A stretch of DNA of 64,000 nucleotides from Okibacterium fritillariae (GTDB lineage: Bacteria; Actinomycetota; Actinomycetes; Actinomycetales; Microbacteriaceae): the NCBI RefSeq assembly GCF_900167575.1, contig NZ_FUZP01000001.1:1364001-1428000 (forward strand), read 5' to 3'. This document shows, in pieces, positions 17,550 to 26,222 of the stretch. The position numbers and the translations under genes are program-made. The first letter of the stretch is position 1. Every line of letters begins with the position of its first letter. The notes under the pieces were generated by a model. The model worked only from the letters and a program-made list of their open reading frames with translations, was not told where the DNA came from and ran no database searches.

Positions 17550-18494
17550 ATGCAGATCCGCGAATCGATGGAGCGCTACCTGGCGCACCTGGCTGACGAG
17601 AGACGTCTCTCGCCGGCCACGGTCCGCGCCTACGCCTCCGATCTCGAACAGTTGCGCGCATACTGCGACGAACACGACGCGACCGACTCCTCCGACGTGA
17701 CTCTCGAACTCGGTCGTGACTGGTTGTGGCACGGTTCGCAGCGCGGGTTGAGCGCCACGACCCTCGCGCGCCGGGCGGCCGTCATCCGGGGCTGGTCGAA
17801 GTGGAACGCGGCGCACATCCCCTCGGCGACGGATTCGAACGCTCGATTGCGCTCGCCGAAGACAGGGCGTCACCTTCCGCACGTGGTGGCAGCCGATCAG
17901 ATGACCAACCTGGTCGACGTCTTGCGTGGCCGTGCCGATGACGGCGACGCGGTCGCGATTCGGGACGTCGCGATGGTCGAAATGCTCTACGCGTCGGCGC
18001 TGCGCGTCTCAGAACTCGTCGGCCTGGACGCCGATGACGTCGATCTCGACCGACTGACCGCACGGGTGACGGGTAAGGGGGCGAAGCAGCGTGTCGTGCC
18101 GTTCGGTGTTCCCGCGCAGAACGCCCTCGTCGATTACCTCACAAGAGCACGGCCCGAGCTGGTCGCGCGGGCGAAGGACCAAGGTTCTCCTGCGACGACA
18201 GGCGCAACCCACGCGGAACGTGCGCTCTTTGTCGGCGCGCGCGGGTCGCGCATCGGGGTCAAGGCCGTCTACACCGTCGTGAACCGACTCCTCGAAACGC
18301 TGCCCGGCTTCGATGCCGGAGGCCCGCACACGCTCAGACACACCGCGGCCACCCACCTCTTAGACGGGGGAGCCGACCTCCGGTCCGTGCAAGAGATGCT
18401 CGGTCACGCATCCCTCGGCACCACCCAGATCTACACGCACGTCTCGCTCGAGCGGCTGAAGGATAGCTATCGCGGCGCCCACCCACGCGCGTAA
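17550..18494 (+). CDS. xerC: XerC/XerD-family tyrosine recombinase
   Basis: A 314-residue tyrosine recombinase, probably the chromosome-dimer resolvase XerC because of its position after dprA. The SAM-like DNA-binding domain spans about residues 5-90. The catalytic set is complete: Arg152 in ALRVSEL, Lys176 in GKGAKQR, His260 and Arg263 in HTLRHTAATHLL, His286 in GHASLGTTQIY, and Tyr295. The frame is open upstream to 17361, but the conserved N terminus MQIRESMERYLAHLADERRLS fits the ATG at 17550, and the upstream residues are low-complexity Pro/Ala. It converges with the M23 gene. Confidence 0.92.
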   Translation: MQIRESMERYLAHLADERRLSPATVRAYASDLEQLRAYCDEHDATDSSDVTLELGRDWLWHGSQRGLSATTLARRAAVIRGWSKWNAAHIPSATDSNARLRSPKTGRHLPHVVAADQMTNLVDVLRGRADDGDAVAIRDVAMVEMLYASALRVSELVGLDADDVDLDRLTARVTGKGAKQRVVPFGVPAQNALVDYLTRARPELVARAKDQGSPATTGATHAERALFVGARGSRIGVKAVYTVVNRLLETLPGFDAGGPHTLRHTAATHLLDGGADLRSVQEMLGHASLGTTQIYTHVSLERLKDSYRGAHPRA

Positions 18495-18513
18495 AGGCCC
18501 AATCCGCAACCCC

Positions 18514-19131
18514 TCACCCCGGCCACGCGAAATCGCCGAGGGGCACAAGGACGGCACGTCGCCTCGGCAGGAAATATGGCTCGGGGTCGACATAGTCGCC
18601 CTGCACGCGCGCTCCGACGTGAAGGCATGCCGCACCGCAGTGCCCACCCTCGGCCACACGACCGACAGGCTGGCCCGACCTCACCTCATCGCCCGCCGCC
18701 ACGCTGGCCGAGATGGGCTCGAAGCTCGAGACCGTGCCGTCGGCATGTCTGATGGAGAGAACCCCTCGATCCACGACCATCCCCGCGAACAGGACGACGC
18801 CAGCCGCGGGCGCCACGACATCTTCACCGACCGACGTGGGGAGGTCGATGCCGCGATGGCCCGCCGAGTACTCGTCGGCCGGGCGCTCGAACGCTCGGCT
18901 CACCTCCTCCCGCTCGAGCGGCCACACCCAGCGCGCGGCAACGGGGACTGCCGCGGCGGTGCGCTCAGAGTGCGCACCCGCACCCGCACCCGCAGCCGCA
19001 CCCGCACTCGCGAGACCGCTCGACAGGACCGGCATGCCCGACAAGACGACAACACAGAGCGTCATCGCGACGCACCGCTTGGCACCCCGGACGTCTCTCG
19101 GAGAAGAACCCTCGCGCGGCGGCCGAACCAT
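18514..19131 (-). CDS. Exported M23 (LytM-like) peptidase
   Basis: A secreted 205-residue protein with a hydrophobic export segment (about residues 22-45) followed by a Gly-Ala linker encoded by a hexamer repeat, then an M23 fold. Zinc-site features are GHRGIDLP and CLHVGARVQGDYVDPEPY; the usual HxH is reduced to LHV, so one zinc ligand pattern should be checked. M23 proteins cut peptidoglycan cross-bridges or activate amidases. The start is uncertain: the frame extends to 19356, but the extra 75 residues are Arg-rich and look non-coding, so the ATG at 19131 is preferred. An M23 gene divergent from rpsB is a common actinobacterial arrangement. Confidence 0.78.
   Translation of the reverse strand: MVRPPREGSSPRDVRGAKRCVAMTLCVVVLSGMPVLSSGLASAGAAAGAGAGAHSERTAAAVPVAARWVWPLEREEVSRAFERPADEYSAGHRGIDLPTSVGEDVVAPAAGVVLFAGMVVDRGVLSIRHADGTVSSFEPISASVAAGDEVRSGQPVGRVAEGGHCGAACLHVGARVQGDYVDPEPYFLPRRRAVLVPLGDFAWPG
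18974..19009. repeat. Six-unit GCACCC hexamer tandem repeat
   Basis: Six consecutive hexamers close to GCACCC encode the Gly-Ala linker after the export signal of the M23 protein. Length changes here would stay in frame and alter only linker length. Confidence 0.75.
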
Positions 19132-19529
19132 CGCTCGAGTGGCCGCACCGCCGTCGAGCGCCGCGGATTGCTGAGGATCGCCGAGCCCCGCCGGGCCCAC
19201 TCGGCGCGCCAGTCGAGAGCAGGAACGCCGCCACAACGGCCCGCCAGCATTGCGCCCGGCAGGCCTGTATACCTCTCGGCCGGGCGCTGCAAGGGCCACC
19301 GACCTCGAACGAAACCGGATGCGGGGGCGTGCGTATACTTGCTGGGCCATGCTCACCAGCCTGGCCGCGTGAGCAACCGACGAGCTGCCCGCTTCGCGAT
19401 CTGTGGATGACTTCCCGTCGTGTCGCCTCGGGAGAAACGGTTGTCAGCGAGCACCGACAAGACCAGAATGAAGGTCAGTTCGCCGGGCACCCCTCGGATG
19501 CCGCGAGCCCTGACTGGGGAGGTTACGAA
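19132..19529. other. 398-bp gene-free region upstream of the sugar transporter
   Basis: I see no convincing gene here. A perfect-looking TATACT (19334-19339, plus strand) preceded by GTGCG could be a -10 for the transporter, with a leader of about 185 bases. On the minus strand TATACA near 19267-19272 could serve the M23 gene, but its TTGCAG partner is only 15 bases away. No known riboswitch motif was recognised. Confidence 0.5.
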
Positions 19530-20996
19530 ATGTCCAACTCAACCGCGTCGAATCCGGCGCCGCCCAGTCAAGCCCAACTCACCCGCAGGGTCATCGGACT
19601 GGCGATCTCGGCCGCGGTCGGAGGCTTCCTCTTCGGCTTCGACTCGTCCGTGGTCAACGGAGCGGTCGACGCCATCCAGGGCCAGTTCAGCCTGAGCTCG
19701 GGCGTCACCAGCTTCGCCGTCGCATCCGCCCTGCTCGGCTGTGCTGCCGGTGCCTATGGAGCAGGACGCCTCGCCGACCGCTGGGGCCGCATCAAGGTCA
19801 TGCTGTTAGGTGCCGGCCTCTTCTTCGTCTCGTCGATCGGCGCCGGTTTGGCCTTCGCCGCCTGGGACCTCGTGATCTGGCGTCTCGTCGGAGGCCTCGG
19901 CATCGGAATCGCCTCGGTCATCGCCCCCGCTTACATCGCCGAGATCGCGCCGCGCAAGATCCGTGGCCGACTCGCCTCCCTGCAGCAGCTCGCCATCACC
20001 CTCGGCATCTTCGCCGCCCTGCTGAGCGACGCGCTCTTCGCCAACGCCGCGGGGGGTGCGGCCAAGGAGTTCTGGTTCGGGCTCGAGGCCTGGCGCTGGA
20101 TGTTCCTGGCCTGCGCGATCCCTGCCGTGATCTACGGCATCCTGGCCCTGCGCCTGCCCGAGTCGCCGCGCTATCTCGTGAGCCGCGGCAAGGAAGCCGA
20201 AGCCAAGAAGATCTTCGCGACCGTCTGGCCGTCCGACGAGGTCGACCGCGCCATGCGTGAGGCCGAGAAGTCGATCGAGGAAGACAAGATCGCCAAGAAG
20301 ACGGGAACGCTGAAGGGCAACCGCTTCGGACTGGCCCCGATCGTCTGGATCGGAATCATCCTGTCGATGCTGCAGCAGCTCGTGGGCATCAACGTGATCT
20401 TCTACTACTCGACCACGCTGTGGCAGGCCGTCGGTTTCGACGAGTCGAACTCCTTCACGATCTCGGTCATCACGAGTGTCACGAACGTGGCCGTCACCAT
20501 CGTCGCCATCCTGCTGGTCGACCGCGTCGGGCGCCGTCCGTTGCTCCTCATCGGCTCGGTGGGCATGACGCTGTCGCTCGCCGCCATGACGCTGGCGTTC
20601 AGCCAGGCATCCATCGTGGATGGAAAGCCCGTGCTGGATGACCCGTTCGGCACCATCGCCCTCATCGGCGCCAATGTCTTCGTGATCTCGTTCGGCGTGA
20701 GCTGGGGCCCGCTCGTCTGGGTGCTGCTCGGCGAGATCTTCCCGACCCGCATCCGCGCCAAGGCGCTCGGTGTGGCGGCGGCGGCTCAGTGGCTGACCAA
20801 CTTCCTCGTCACCGTCACGTTCCTGCCCCTGTCCCAGGATGTCTCGCTCACGCTCACCTATGGCATCTACGCCCTCTTCGCCCTCCTCTCGTTCTTCTTC
20901 GTCTTCTTCAAGATCCCCGAAACGAACGGTATGGAACTCGAGCAGGCCGAAACGCTCTTCGTGCGCAAAGACAAGAAGAAGTCCGCCGTTTCCTAG
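19530..20996 (+). CDS. MFS sugar:proton symporter (sugar porter family)
   Basis: A 488-residue, twelve-helix transporter. Sugar-porter hallmarks are GFLFGFDSSVVNGA in helix 1, GRLADRWGR after helix 2, PESPRYLVSRGK before the central loop, QQLVGINVIFYYS in helix 7, DRVGRRPLLLIG and the C-terminal PETNGMELEQAE. It most resembles xylose/arabinose/glucose proton symporters; the substrate cannot be read from sequence. The ATG at 19530 was chosen because GGAGG lies seven bases upstream and the longer frame adds no conserved residues. Its position between the M23 gene and rpsB looks like an insertion into an otherwise conserved neighbourhood. Confidence 0.92.
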   Translation: MSNSTASNPAPPSQAQLTRRVIGLAISAAVGGFLFGFDSSVVNGAVDAIQGQFSLSSGVTSFAVASALLGCAAGAYGAGRLADRWGRIKVMLLGAGLFFVSSIGAGLAFAAWDLVIWRLVGGLGIGIASVIAPAYIAEIAPRKIRGRLASLQQLAITLGIFAALLSDALFANAAGGAAKEFWFGLEAWRWMFLACAIPAVIYGILALRLPESPRYLVSRGKEAEAKKIFATVWPSDEVDRAMREAEKSIEEDKIAKKTGTLKGNRFGLAPIVWIGIILSMLQQLVGINVIFYYSTTLWQAVGFDESNSFTISVITSVTNVAVTIVAILLVDRVGRRPLLLIGSVGMTLSLAAMTLAFSQASIVDGKPVLDDPFGTIALIGANVFVISFGVSWGPLVWVLLGEIFPTRIRAKALGVAAAAQWLTNFLVTVTFLPLSQDVSLTLTYGIYALFALLSFFFVFFKIPETNGMELEQAETLFVRKDKKKSAVS

Positions 20997-21008
20997 TCCC
21001 CGGACTGG

Positions 21009-21014
21009 TATGCT
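21009..21014 (+). promoter_or_regulatory. Putative extended -10 of rpsB
   Basis: TATGCT preceded by TGG lies in the 218-bp gap between the transporter and rpsB. It would give a leader of about 195 bases. That leader contains a TGGCC/GGCCA hairpin at 21148-21161. No -35 consensus is clear. Confidence 0.4.
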
Positions 21015-21214
21015 GATCGGAGCACCTCGCTCGTCGGGGTGACTACGCGTGCCCATTCGGCCACACCATCCACCGGTCATCACCCCCTTCTTCTCTCTCG
21101 AGTGAACAAGGGTCGATGCGGATGTCTGTGCCGGGCACCAGGATCAGTGGCCATCCGGCCAGGGATAACAACCGAGTGGCGTTCCTCAGGGGCGCCAGAA
21201 TAGGAGAACGGCTC

Positions 21215-22165
21215 ATGGCCGTCGTAACCATTCGCCAGCTGCTCGACAGCGGCGTGCACTTCGGGCACCAGACCCGCCGTTGGAACCCGAAGATGAAGCG
21301 TTTCATCTTCACCGAGCGTTCCGGCATCTACATCATCGACCTGCAGCAGTCGCTCGGCTACATCGACAAGGCCTACGACTTCGTCAAGGAGACCGTCGCC
21401 CACGGCGGCACCGTCCTCTTCGTCGGCACCAAGAAGCAGGCTCAGGAAAGCATCGCCGAGCAGGCGACGCGCGTCGGACAGCCCTACGTCAACCAGCGTT
21501 GGCTCGGTGGCCTCCTCACCAACTTCAGCACCGTGTCGAAGCGCCTCGCTCGCATGAAGGAGCTCGAGGAGCTCGACTTCGAAGATTCGTCGAAGTCCGG
21601 CTTCACCAAGAAAGAGCTGCTCATCAAGAAGCGCGAGCTCGACAAGCTTCACAAGTCGCTCGGCGGAATCCGCAACCTCACCAAGACGCCGTCGGCGCTG
21701 TGGGTTGTCGACACCAAGAAAGAGCACCTCGCGATCGACGAGGCCAAGAAGCTCGGCATCCCCGTCATCGGCATCCTCGACACCAACTGCGACCCCGACG
21801 AGGTCACCTACCCGATCCCGGGTAACGACGACGCGATCCGCTCCGTGAGCCTGCTCACGCGCATCATCGCCGACGCCGCGGCCGAGGGCCTCATTCAGCG
21901 TCACCAGAAGCCCGAAGCCGGCGAGTCCTCCGCTCCGACCGAGCCTCTCGCCGAGTGGGAGCAGGAGCTGCTCGCCCAGAGCGAAGCCGCACCGCTGCCC
22001 ACCGAAGAGAACGACGCCGACGCCGAGGTTGCGGCCAAGAACGAGGCTAAGGAAGACGCCCCGGTCGAGGACCCCAAGACCCCCGAGGCCGACGCCGACA
22101 CCGAGGCTCGCCTCGAAGCAGAAGCGACCGAGGCTGAGAAGCAGCCCGCCGCCGACGCTGAGTAA
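21215..22165 (+). CDS. rpsB: 30S ribosomal protein S2
   Basis: S2 binds the small subunit near the S1 site. The 316-residue protein starts [26 protein letters not shown], the family signature, and has WLGGLLTNF and [15 protein letters not shown]. After about residue 240 it carries a 75-residue acidic Glu/Ala tail, typical of some actinobacterial S2 proteins. The ATG at 21215 follows an AGGAG site eight bases upstream; the frame continues further upstream but without conservation. tsf follows at 42 bases. Confidence 0.97.
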   Translation: MAVVTIRQLLDSGVHFGHQTRRWNPKMKRFIFTERSGIYIIDLQQSLGYIDKAYDFVKETVAHGGTVLFVGTKKQAQESIAEQATRVGQPYVNQRWLGGLLTNFSTVSKRLARMKELEELDFEDSSKSGFTKKELLIKKRELDKLHKSLGGIRNLTKTPSALWVVDTKKEHLAIDEAKKLGIPVIGILDTNCDPDEVTYPIPGNDDAIRSVSLLTRIIADAAAEGLIQRHQKPEAGESSAPTEPLAEWEQELLAQSEAAPLPTEENDADAEVAAKNEAKEDAPVEDPKTPEADADTEARLEAEATEAEKQPAADAE

Positions 22166-22207
22166 TTTTCCCTCCTACCAGTTCCTAGAACGAGGAAGCA
22201 GATATTA

Positions 22208-23035
22208 ATGGCAAACTTCACTGCCGCTGATGTGAAAGCGCTCCGCGACCGTCTCGGCGCGGGCATGATGGACAGCAAGAACGCACTCGTGGAAGCCGAC
22301 GGCGACCTCGAAAAGGCTGTCGAGATCCTCCGCCTCAAGGGTGCCAAGTCGAACGCCAAGCGCGCCGACCGCTCCACGAGCGAGGGCCTCGTCGCCGCCA
22401 AGCAGAACGGCAACACGACCACGCTCATCGAGCTGGCCTGTGAGACCGACTTCGTGGCAAAGGGTGACAAGTTCATCAACCTGTCGCAGGTCGTCCTCGA
22501 CGCCGCTGTTGCCGCCGGTGCAACCACCGTCGACGAGGCTCTCGCCGCGTCGACCGGTGACAAGACGGTGGCCCAGGCCATCGACGAAGAGTCCGCCATC
22601 ATCGGCGAGAAGGTGGAACTCCGCCGCCTCGCCGTCGTGACGGGTGACGACTTCGCCGTCTACCTGCACAAGACCTCGAAAGACCTGCCCCCGCAGGTCG
22701 GCGTGGTCGTCGGGTACACCGGTTCCGACGGTGACACCGCTCGCAGCATCGCCCAGCACATCGCCTTCGCCGACCCGCAGTACCTGGCTCGCGAAGACGT
22801 TCCTGCCGACGCCGTCGAGAAGGAGCGCGAGATCGTCACCGAGATCTCCCGCAACGAAGGCAAGCCCGAAGCAGCCCTGCCCAAGATCGTCGAAGGCCGC
22901 CTCGGCGCCTTCTTCAAGCAGGTCGCACTGCTCGAGCAGGACTACGCGAAAGACAACAAGGTCCAGGTGAAGAAGGTCGTGGCCGACGCAGGCCTCACCA
23001 TCACCGGCTTCGTTCGTTTCAAGGTCGGGGCCTAA
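22208..23035 (+). CDS. tsf: Elongation factor Ts
   Basis: EF-Ts recycles EF-Tu by releasing GDP. The 275-residue protein begins ANFTAADVKALRDRLGAGMMDSKNAL with the TDFV motif in CETDFVAKGDKF, both diagnostic. The core and the C-terminal coiled-coil insertion are complete. It forms an operon with rpsB and is closed by a strong terminator 7 bases after its stop. Confidence 0.97.
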   Translation: MANFTAADVKALRDRLGAGMMDSKNALVEADGDLEKAVEILRLKGAKSNAKRADRSTSEGLVAAKQNGNTTTLIELACETDFVAKGDKFINLSQVVLDAAVAAGATTVDEALAASTGDKTVAQAIDEESAIIGEKVELRRLAVVTGDDFAVYLHKTSKDLPPQVGVVVGYTGSDGDTARSIAQHIAFADPQYLAREDVPADAVEKEREIVTEISRNEGKPEAALPKIVEGRLGAFFKQVALLEQDYAKDNKVQVKKVVADAGLTITGFVRFKVGA

Positions 23036-23042
23036 TACCCCG

Positions 23043-23084
23043 AAGGAGCTCGGATTGCATTCACGCAATCCGAGCTCCTTTTTT
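23043..23084 (+). terminator. Strong intrinsic terminator after tsf
   Basis: A perfect 15-bp stem (arms 23044-23058 and 23065-23079, sequence beginning AGGAGCTCGGATTGC) with loop ATTCAC is followed by a T-run. It is the clearest Rho-independent terminator in the window and separates rpsB-tsf from pyrH-frr-cdsA. Confidence 0.93.
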
Positions 23085-23154
23085 GTGCGCACACGCCGAG
23101 ACCGGCCCGCGCACACAGTAGCTTTAGTGAGAATCAGGATGAAAGGGTGCACAC

Positions 23155-23871
23155 ATGTCCGACCAGAAGAAGAAGCGCCGGGTACTGCTGAAACTGTCGG
23201 GCGAATCGTTCGGTGCAGGCGCACTCGGAGTAAACCCTGATGTCGTCGCATCCATCGCCCAGGAGATCGCCCAGGCGGCCCAAGAGGTCGAGGTGGCCAT
23301 CGTGGTCGGCGGCGGAAACTTCTTCCGCGGTGCCGAGCTGTCGCAGCGCGGCATGGACCGCGGCCGTGCCGACTACATGGGCATGCTGGGCACCGTCATG
23401 AACGCCCTCGCCCTGCAGGACTTTCTCGAGCAGGCGGGCGCCGCCACGCGTGTGCAGTCCGCCATCTCGATGACACAGGTCGCCGAGCCCTACATCCCGC
23501 GCCGTGCCGAACGCCACCTCGAAAAGGGACGCGTCGTCATCTTCGGCGCCGGAGCCGGCCTGCCCTACTTCTCGACCGACACCGTCGCCGCGCAGCGCGC
23601 CCTCGAGATCGGTGCCGACGTGGTGCTCGTGGCCAAGAACGGTGTCGACGGTGTCTACTCCGACGACCCGCGCCAGAACCCCGACGCGCACAAGATCGAC
23701 CACATCACTTACCAGGAGGCGCTGCAGCGCGGCCTCAAGGTCGTCGACTCGACCGCCTTCAGCCTGTGCATGGACAACAATATGCCCATGCAGGTCTTCG
23801 GCATGCAGCCGGCCGGCAACGTGACCGCCGCCATCCTCGGCGCCGGCCTCGGAACCCTGGTCCAGAACTAG
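23155..23871 (+). CDS. pyrH: UMP kinase
   Basis: PyrH phosphorylates UMP to UDP in pyrimidine synthesis. The 238-residue amino-acid-kinase-fold protein shows [31 protein letters not shown] and the [13 protein letters not shown] uridine-binding region. The ATG is preceded by an AAAGGG site. It is in the conserved order tsf, pyrH, frr, cdsA. Confidence 0.97.
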   Translation: MSDQKKKRRVLLKLSGESFGAGALGVNPDVVASIAQEIAQAAQEVEVAIVVGGGNFFRGAELSQRGMDRGRADYMGMLGTVMNALALQDFLEQAGAATRVQSAISMTQVAEPYIPRRAERHLEKGRVVIFGAGAGLPYFSTDTVAAQRALEIGADVVLVAKNGVDGVYSDDPRQNPDAHKIDHITYQEALQRGLKVVDSTAFSLCMDNNMPMQVFGMQPAGNVTAAILGAGLGTLVQN

Positions 23872-23928
23872 CACCACCCCACCCGGGCGCCCCGGCGCCA
23901 CCCGTATGTCGTCACCATCCGTTCACCC

Positions 23929-23934
23929 TAGAAT
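23929..23934 (+). promoter_or_regulatory. Putative -10 of frr
   Basis: TAGAAT lies 33 bases before the frr start, which has its own AAGGAG site. This would allow frr-cdsA expression apart from pyrH. Confidence 0.4.
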
Positions 23935-23967
23935 GGTCACGACTGCACGCAACGAGAAGGAGTCCCC

Positions 23968-24522
23968 GTGATCGCGGATGTTCTGTCAGACACCGGCGCC
24001 CGAATGAACAAGGCCGTCGAGGTCGCCAAAGACGATTTCGCCTCGGTTCGCACGGGCCGTGCCAACCCGCAGATGTTCCAGAAGATCCAGGTGAGCTACT
24101 ACGGAACGCCGACGCCCCTCGAGCAGCTCGCATCGCTGCAAAACCAGGAGGCGCGCACGCTCATCGTCACCCCCTACGACAAGTCGGCGCTCAAAGACAT
24201 CGAGCAGGCCATCCGCGACACCCCCAACCTCGGAGCGAACCCCACGAACGATGGCACCATCGTGCGCGTCACGCTTCCCGAGCTGACCGAAGAGCGTCGC
24301 CGCGAATACGTGAAGATCGTGCGCGGCAAGGGTGAAGACGCCAAGGTGGCCGTGCGCAACATCCGTCGCAAGGGCAAGGACGACCTCGAGGCGCTGAAGA
24401 GCGAGGTCGGCGACGACGACGTGGCCCGCGCCGAGAAAGAGCTCGAAGCCCTCACCAAGACCCACATCGACCAGATCGACGACGCGCTGAAGCGCAAGGA
24501 AGCGGAGCTCCTCGAGGTCTGA
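23968..24522 (+). CDS. frr: Ribosome recycling factor
   Basis: RRF splits post-termination ribosomes together with EF-G. The 184-residue protein has the family core [31 protein letters not shown] and the C-terminal [29 protein letters not shown] helix. It starts at a GTG five bases after AAGGAG. cdsA begins 38 bases downstream. Confidence 0.97.
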   Translation: MIADVLSDTGARMNKAVEVAKDDFASVRTGRANPQMFQKIQVSYYGTPTPLEQLASLQNQEARTLIVTPYDKSALKDIEQAIRDTPNLGANPTNDGTIVRVTLPELTEERRREYVKIVRGKGEDAKVAVRNIRRKGKDDLEALKSEVGDDDVARAEKELEALTKTHIDQIDDALKRKEAELLEV

Positions 24523-24560
24523 CGCCTCGTGGAACACCCGCGTCCGCCCCAGGCGGCGAT

Positions 24561-25574
24561 ATGATGAACGATCCTCACGAACCCCGCACGGGGAAGGTTC
24601 CGCGCGTTGCGGCGCGCAAACGCCTCAGCCGCGACGAACTCCAGTCGCAGCTGAAGGCGAAGCGCGCCGACATCGAGCGCCAGGTGCAGGCCACCCGTGC
24701 CCAGATCGACCAGGCCAACGAGCGCATCGAGGCCCGAACCGGGCGCAACCTGGTTCTCGCCATCGGCATCGGCCTCGTGCTCGGGGTGCTGCTGATCTCG
24801 AGCCTCATCTTCCTCAAATGGGTCTTCGTGATCTTCGCGGCGCTCATCGTCGCGATCACGACCTTCGAGCTGGTCCAGGCGCTCAACAAGTCGGGGCGCC
24901 GCATCGATGCCATACCCCAGGTCGTCTTCGGCGTGGGCATCGTGGCATCCGGCTATCTCGGAGACGGCGCGGTGCGCTGGTCGGCCCTGCTCGGGTCGAT
25001 CGCTGTCGTCGTGGTCTGGCGCCTCATCGCGCAGATGGCCTCGCAGACGAGCCGTTCCGCAATCGACACAGTGGCCGATCTCGCGACCGGTGCGTTCGTG
25101 CAGATCTACGTGCCGTTCCTCGCATCCTTCGCCGTCGTGTTGGTGCGTCAGGAGGGCGGGCAGTGGTGGGTGCTCGCGTTCCTCATCCTGGTCGTCTCGG
25201 TCGACACCGGCGCCTACGTTGCCGGGCTGAACTTCGGCAAACATCCGATGGCGCCGCGCATCAGTCCGAAGAAGACCTGGGAGGGATTCATCGGGGCTGG
25301 CATTGCGGCGGTCATTGCCGGTGTTCTCCTCGCGCTCTTCATGCTGCAGGTCGAGTGGTGGGTCGGAATCATCCTGGGCCTGCTGATCCTCGGCACCGCC
25401 ACTATGGGGGACCTGACCGAGTCACTGATCAAACGTGACATGGGAGTCAAAGACATGAGCTCGTGGCTGCCCGGGCACGGCGGCATCCTCGACCGCCTCG
25501 ACTCGATGCTGCCATCGGCACCCATCGCATTGGCCGTGTTCCTCATCGTCAACCTGCAAACGTCACTCGGATGA
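24561..25574 (+). CDS. cdsA: CdsA, phosphatidate cytidylyltransferase
   Basis: CdsA makes CDP-diacylglycerol from phosphatidate and CTP at the inner membrane. The 337-residue protein has about eight hydrophobic segments and the full C-terminal signature, ending SLIKRDMGVKDMSSWLPGHGG followed by DRLDS. Unusually, the first 60 residues are a charged, coiled-coil-like Arg/Gln/Glu helix before the first membrane segment. The start may be at either of two adjacent ATG codons. It closes the frr operon. Confidence 0.94.
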   Translation: MMNDPHEPRTGKVPRVAARKRLSRDELQSQLKAKRADIERQVQATRAQIDQANERIEARTGRNLVLAIGIGLVLGVLLISSLIFLKWVFVIFAALIVAITTFELVQALNKSGRRIDAIPQVVFGVGIVASGYLGDGAVRWSALLGSIAVVVVWRLIAQMASQTSRSAIDTVADLATGAFVQIYVPFLASFAVVLVRQEGGQWWVLAFLILVVSVDTGAYVAGLNFGKHPMAPRISPKKTWEGFIGAGIAAVIAGVLLALFMLQVEWWVGIILGLLILGTATMGDLTESLIKRDMGVKDMSSWLPGHGGILDRLDSMLPSAPIALAVFLIVNLQTSLG

Positions 25575-25616
25575 CGCGGGCCACCGGCTTCGTGCCGACT
25601 CCCGTGCCCGGTAAGG

Positions 25617-25622
25617 CAGAAT
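25617..25622 (+). promoter_or_regulatory. Putative -10 for the DivIVA-like gene
   Basis: CAGAAT lies exactly six bases before the GTG at 25629, with no Shine-Dalgarno sequence, predicting a leaderless transcript. Confidence 0.42.
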
Positions 25623-25628
25623 AGTCGC

Positions 25629-26174
25629 GTGACAACGACATTCCCGACGGCCAAACGTCGCAGCACAGGGTACGACCAGCGCGAGGTCGACGCCTTCCTC
25701 GCCCGGGCCCGCGCGGCCTACGATGCCGACGACGAGGCTGGCATGACGTCAGACGAGATCCGGCACGTGTCGTTCGGCCTCAAAAAGGGTGGATACTCGA
25801 CCGCCTACGTCGACGCCGCTCTCGAGCGACTCGAGGACGCGTTCTTCCTGCGAGAGCGTGAGCGGGCCTTCGAAGAGGCCGGCAAACGTGAGTGGTTGTC
25901 ATCGGCGCGTGAGACCGCCCAGGTAATTTTGAACCGGCTCGCGCGACCCGACGGTGAGCGATTCTCGCGCGTGAGCATCCTTTCGAAGGGTTACCGCCGC
26001 TCCGAGGTCGACGCACTGGCCGAGCGCCTCATCGCCTACTTCGAAGAGGGAAAACCGGTCAATATCGAGCAGGTTCGCACGGTCGCTTTCTCGGCTCAAC
26101 GGGGTGGATATCGCGAGTCCCAGGTCGACCTTCTGCTCGACAGTGTGGTCGAAGTGATGCTGGCGGTTCGCTGA
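25629..26174 (+). CDS. DivIVA-domain-like protein with repeated short motif
   Basis: A 181-residue soluble protein containing repeated short DivIVA-type units. RRSTGYDQREVDAFLARARAAY and KGYRRSEVDALAERLIAYF match the (K/R)GY(d/s)xxEVDxFL pattern, and KKGGYSTAYVDAALERLEDAF and QRGGYRESQVDLLLDSV are related second-type units. So there are two pairs in tandem. In actinobacteria such proteins are annotated as DivIVA domain proteins; full-length DivIVA/Wag31 organises polar growth, but this one lacks the long coiled coil. It starts at a GTG after cdsA and probably has its own promoter. Confidence 0.82.
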   Translation: MTTTFPTAKRRSTGYDQREVDAFLARARAAYDADDEAGMTSDEIRHVSFGLKKGGYSTAYVDAALERLEDAFFLRERERAFEEAGKREWLSSARETAQVILNRLARPDGERFSRVSILSKGYRRSEVDALAERLIAYFEEGKPVNIEQVRTVAFSAQRGGYRESQVDLLLDSVVEVMLAVR

Positions 26175-26213
26175 GCGGAGCCCCCTCGGGTGGCTAAGAC
26201 ACGACATCTCGGC

Positions 26214-26219
26214 TAAAAT
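26214..26219 (+). promoter_or_regulatory. Putative -10 for the SLT-like gene
   Basis: TAAAAT lies three bases before the ATG at 26223 and nine before the GTG at 26229. If used, transcription would begin after the ATG, favouring a leaderless start at the GTG. Confidence 0.4.
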
Positions 26220-26222
26220 CGG

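Noticed and set aside
19329-19529. Sixty-seven-residue N-terminal extension of the sugar transporter
   Set aside because: The added residues are not transporter-like, and a good GGAGG site marks the ATG at 19530.
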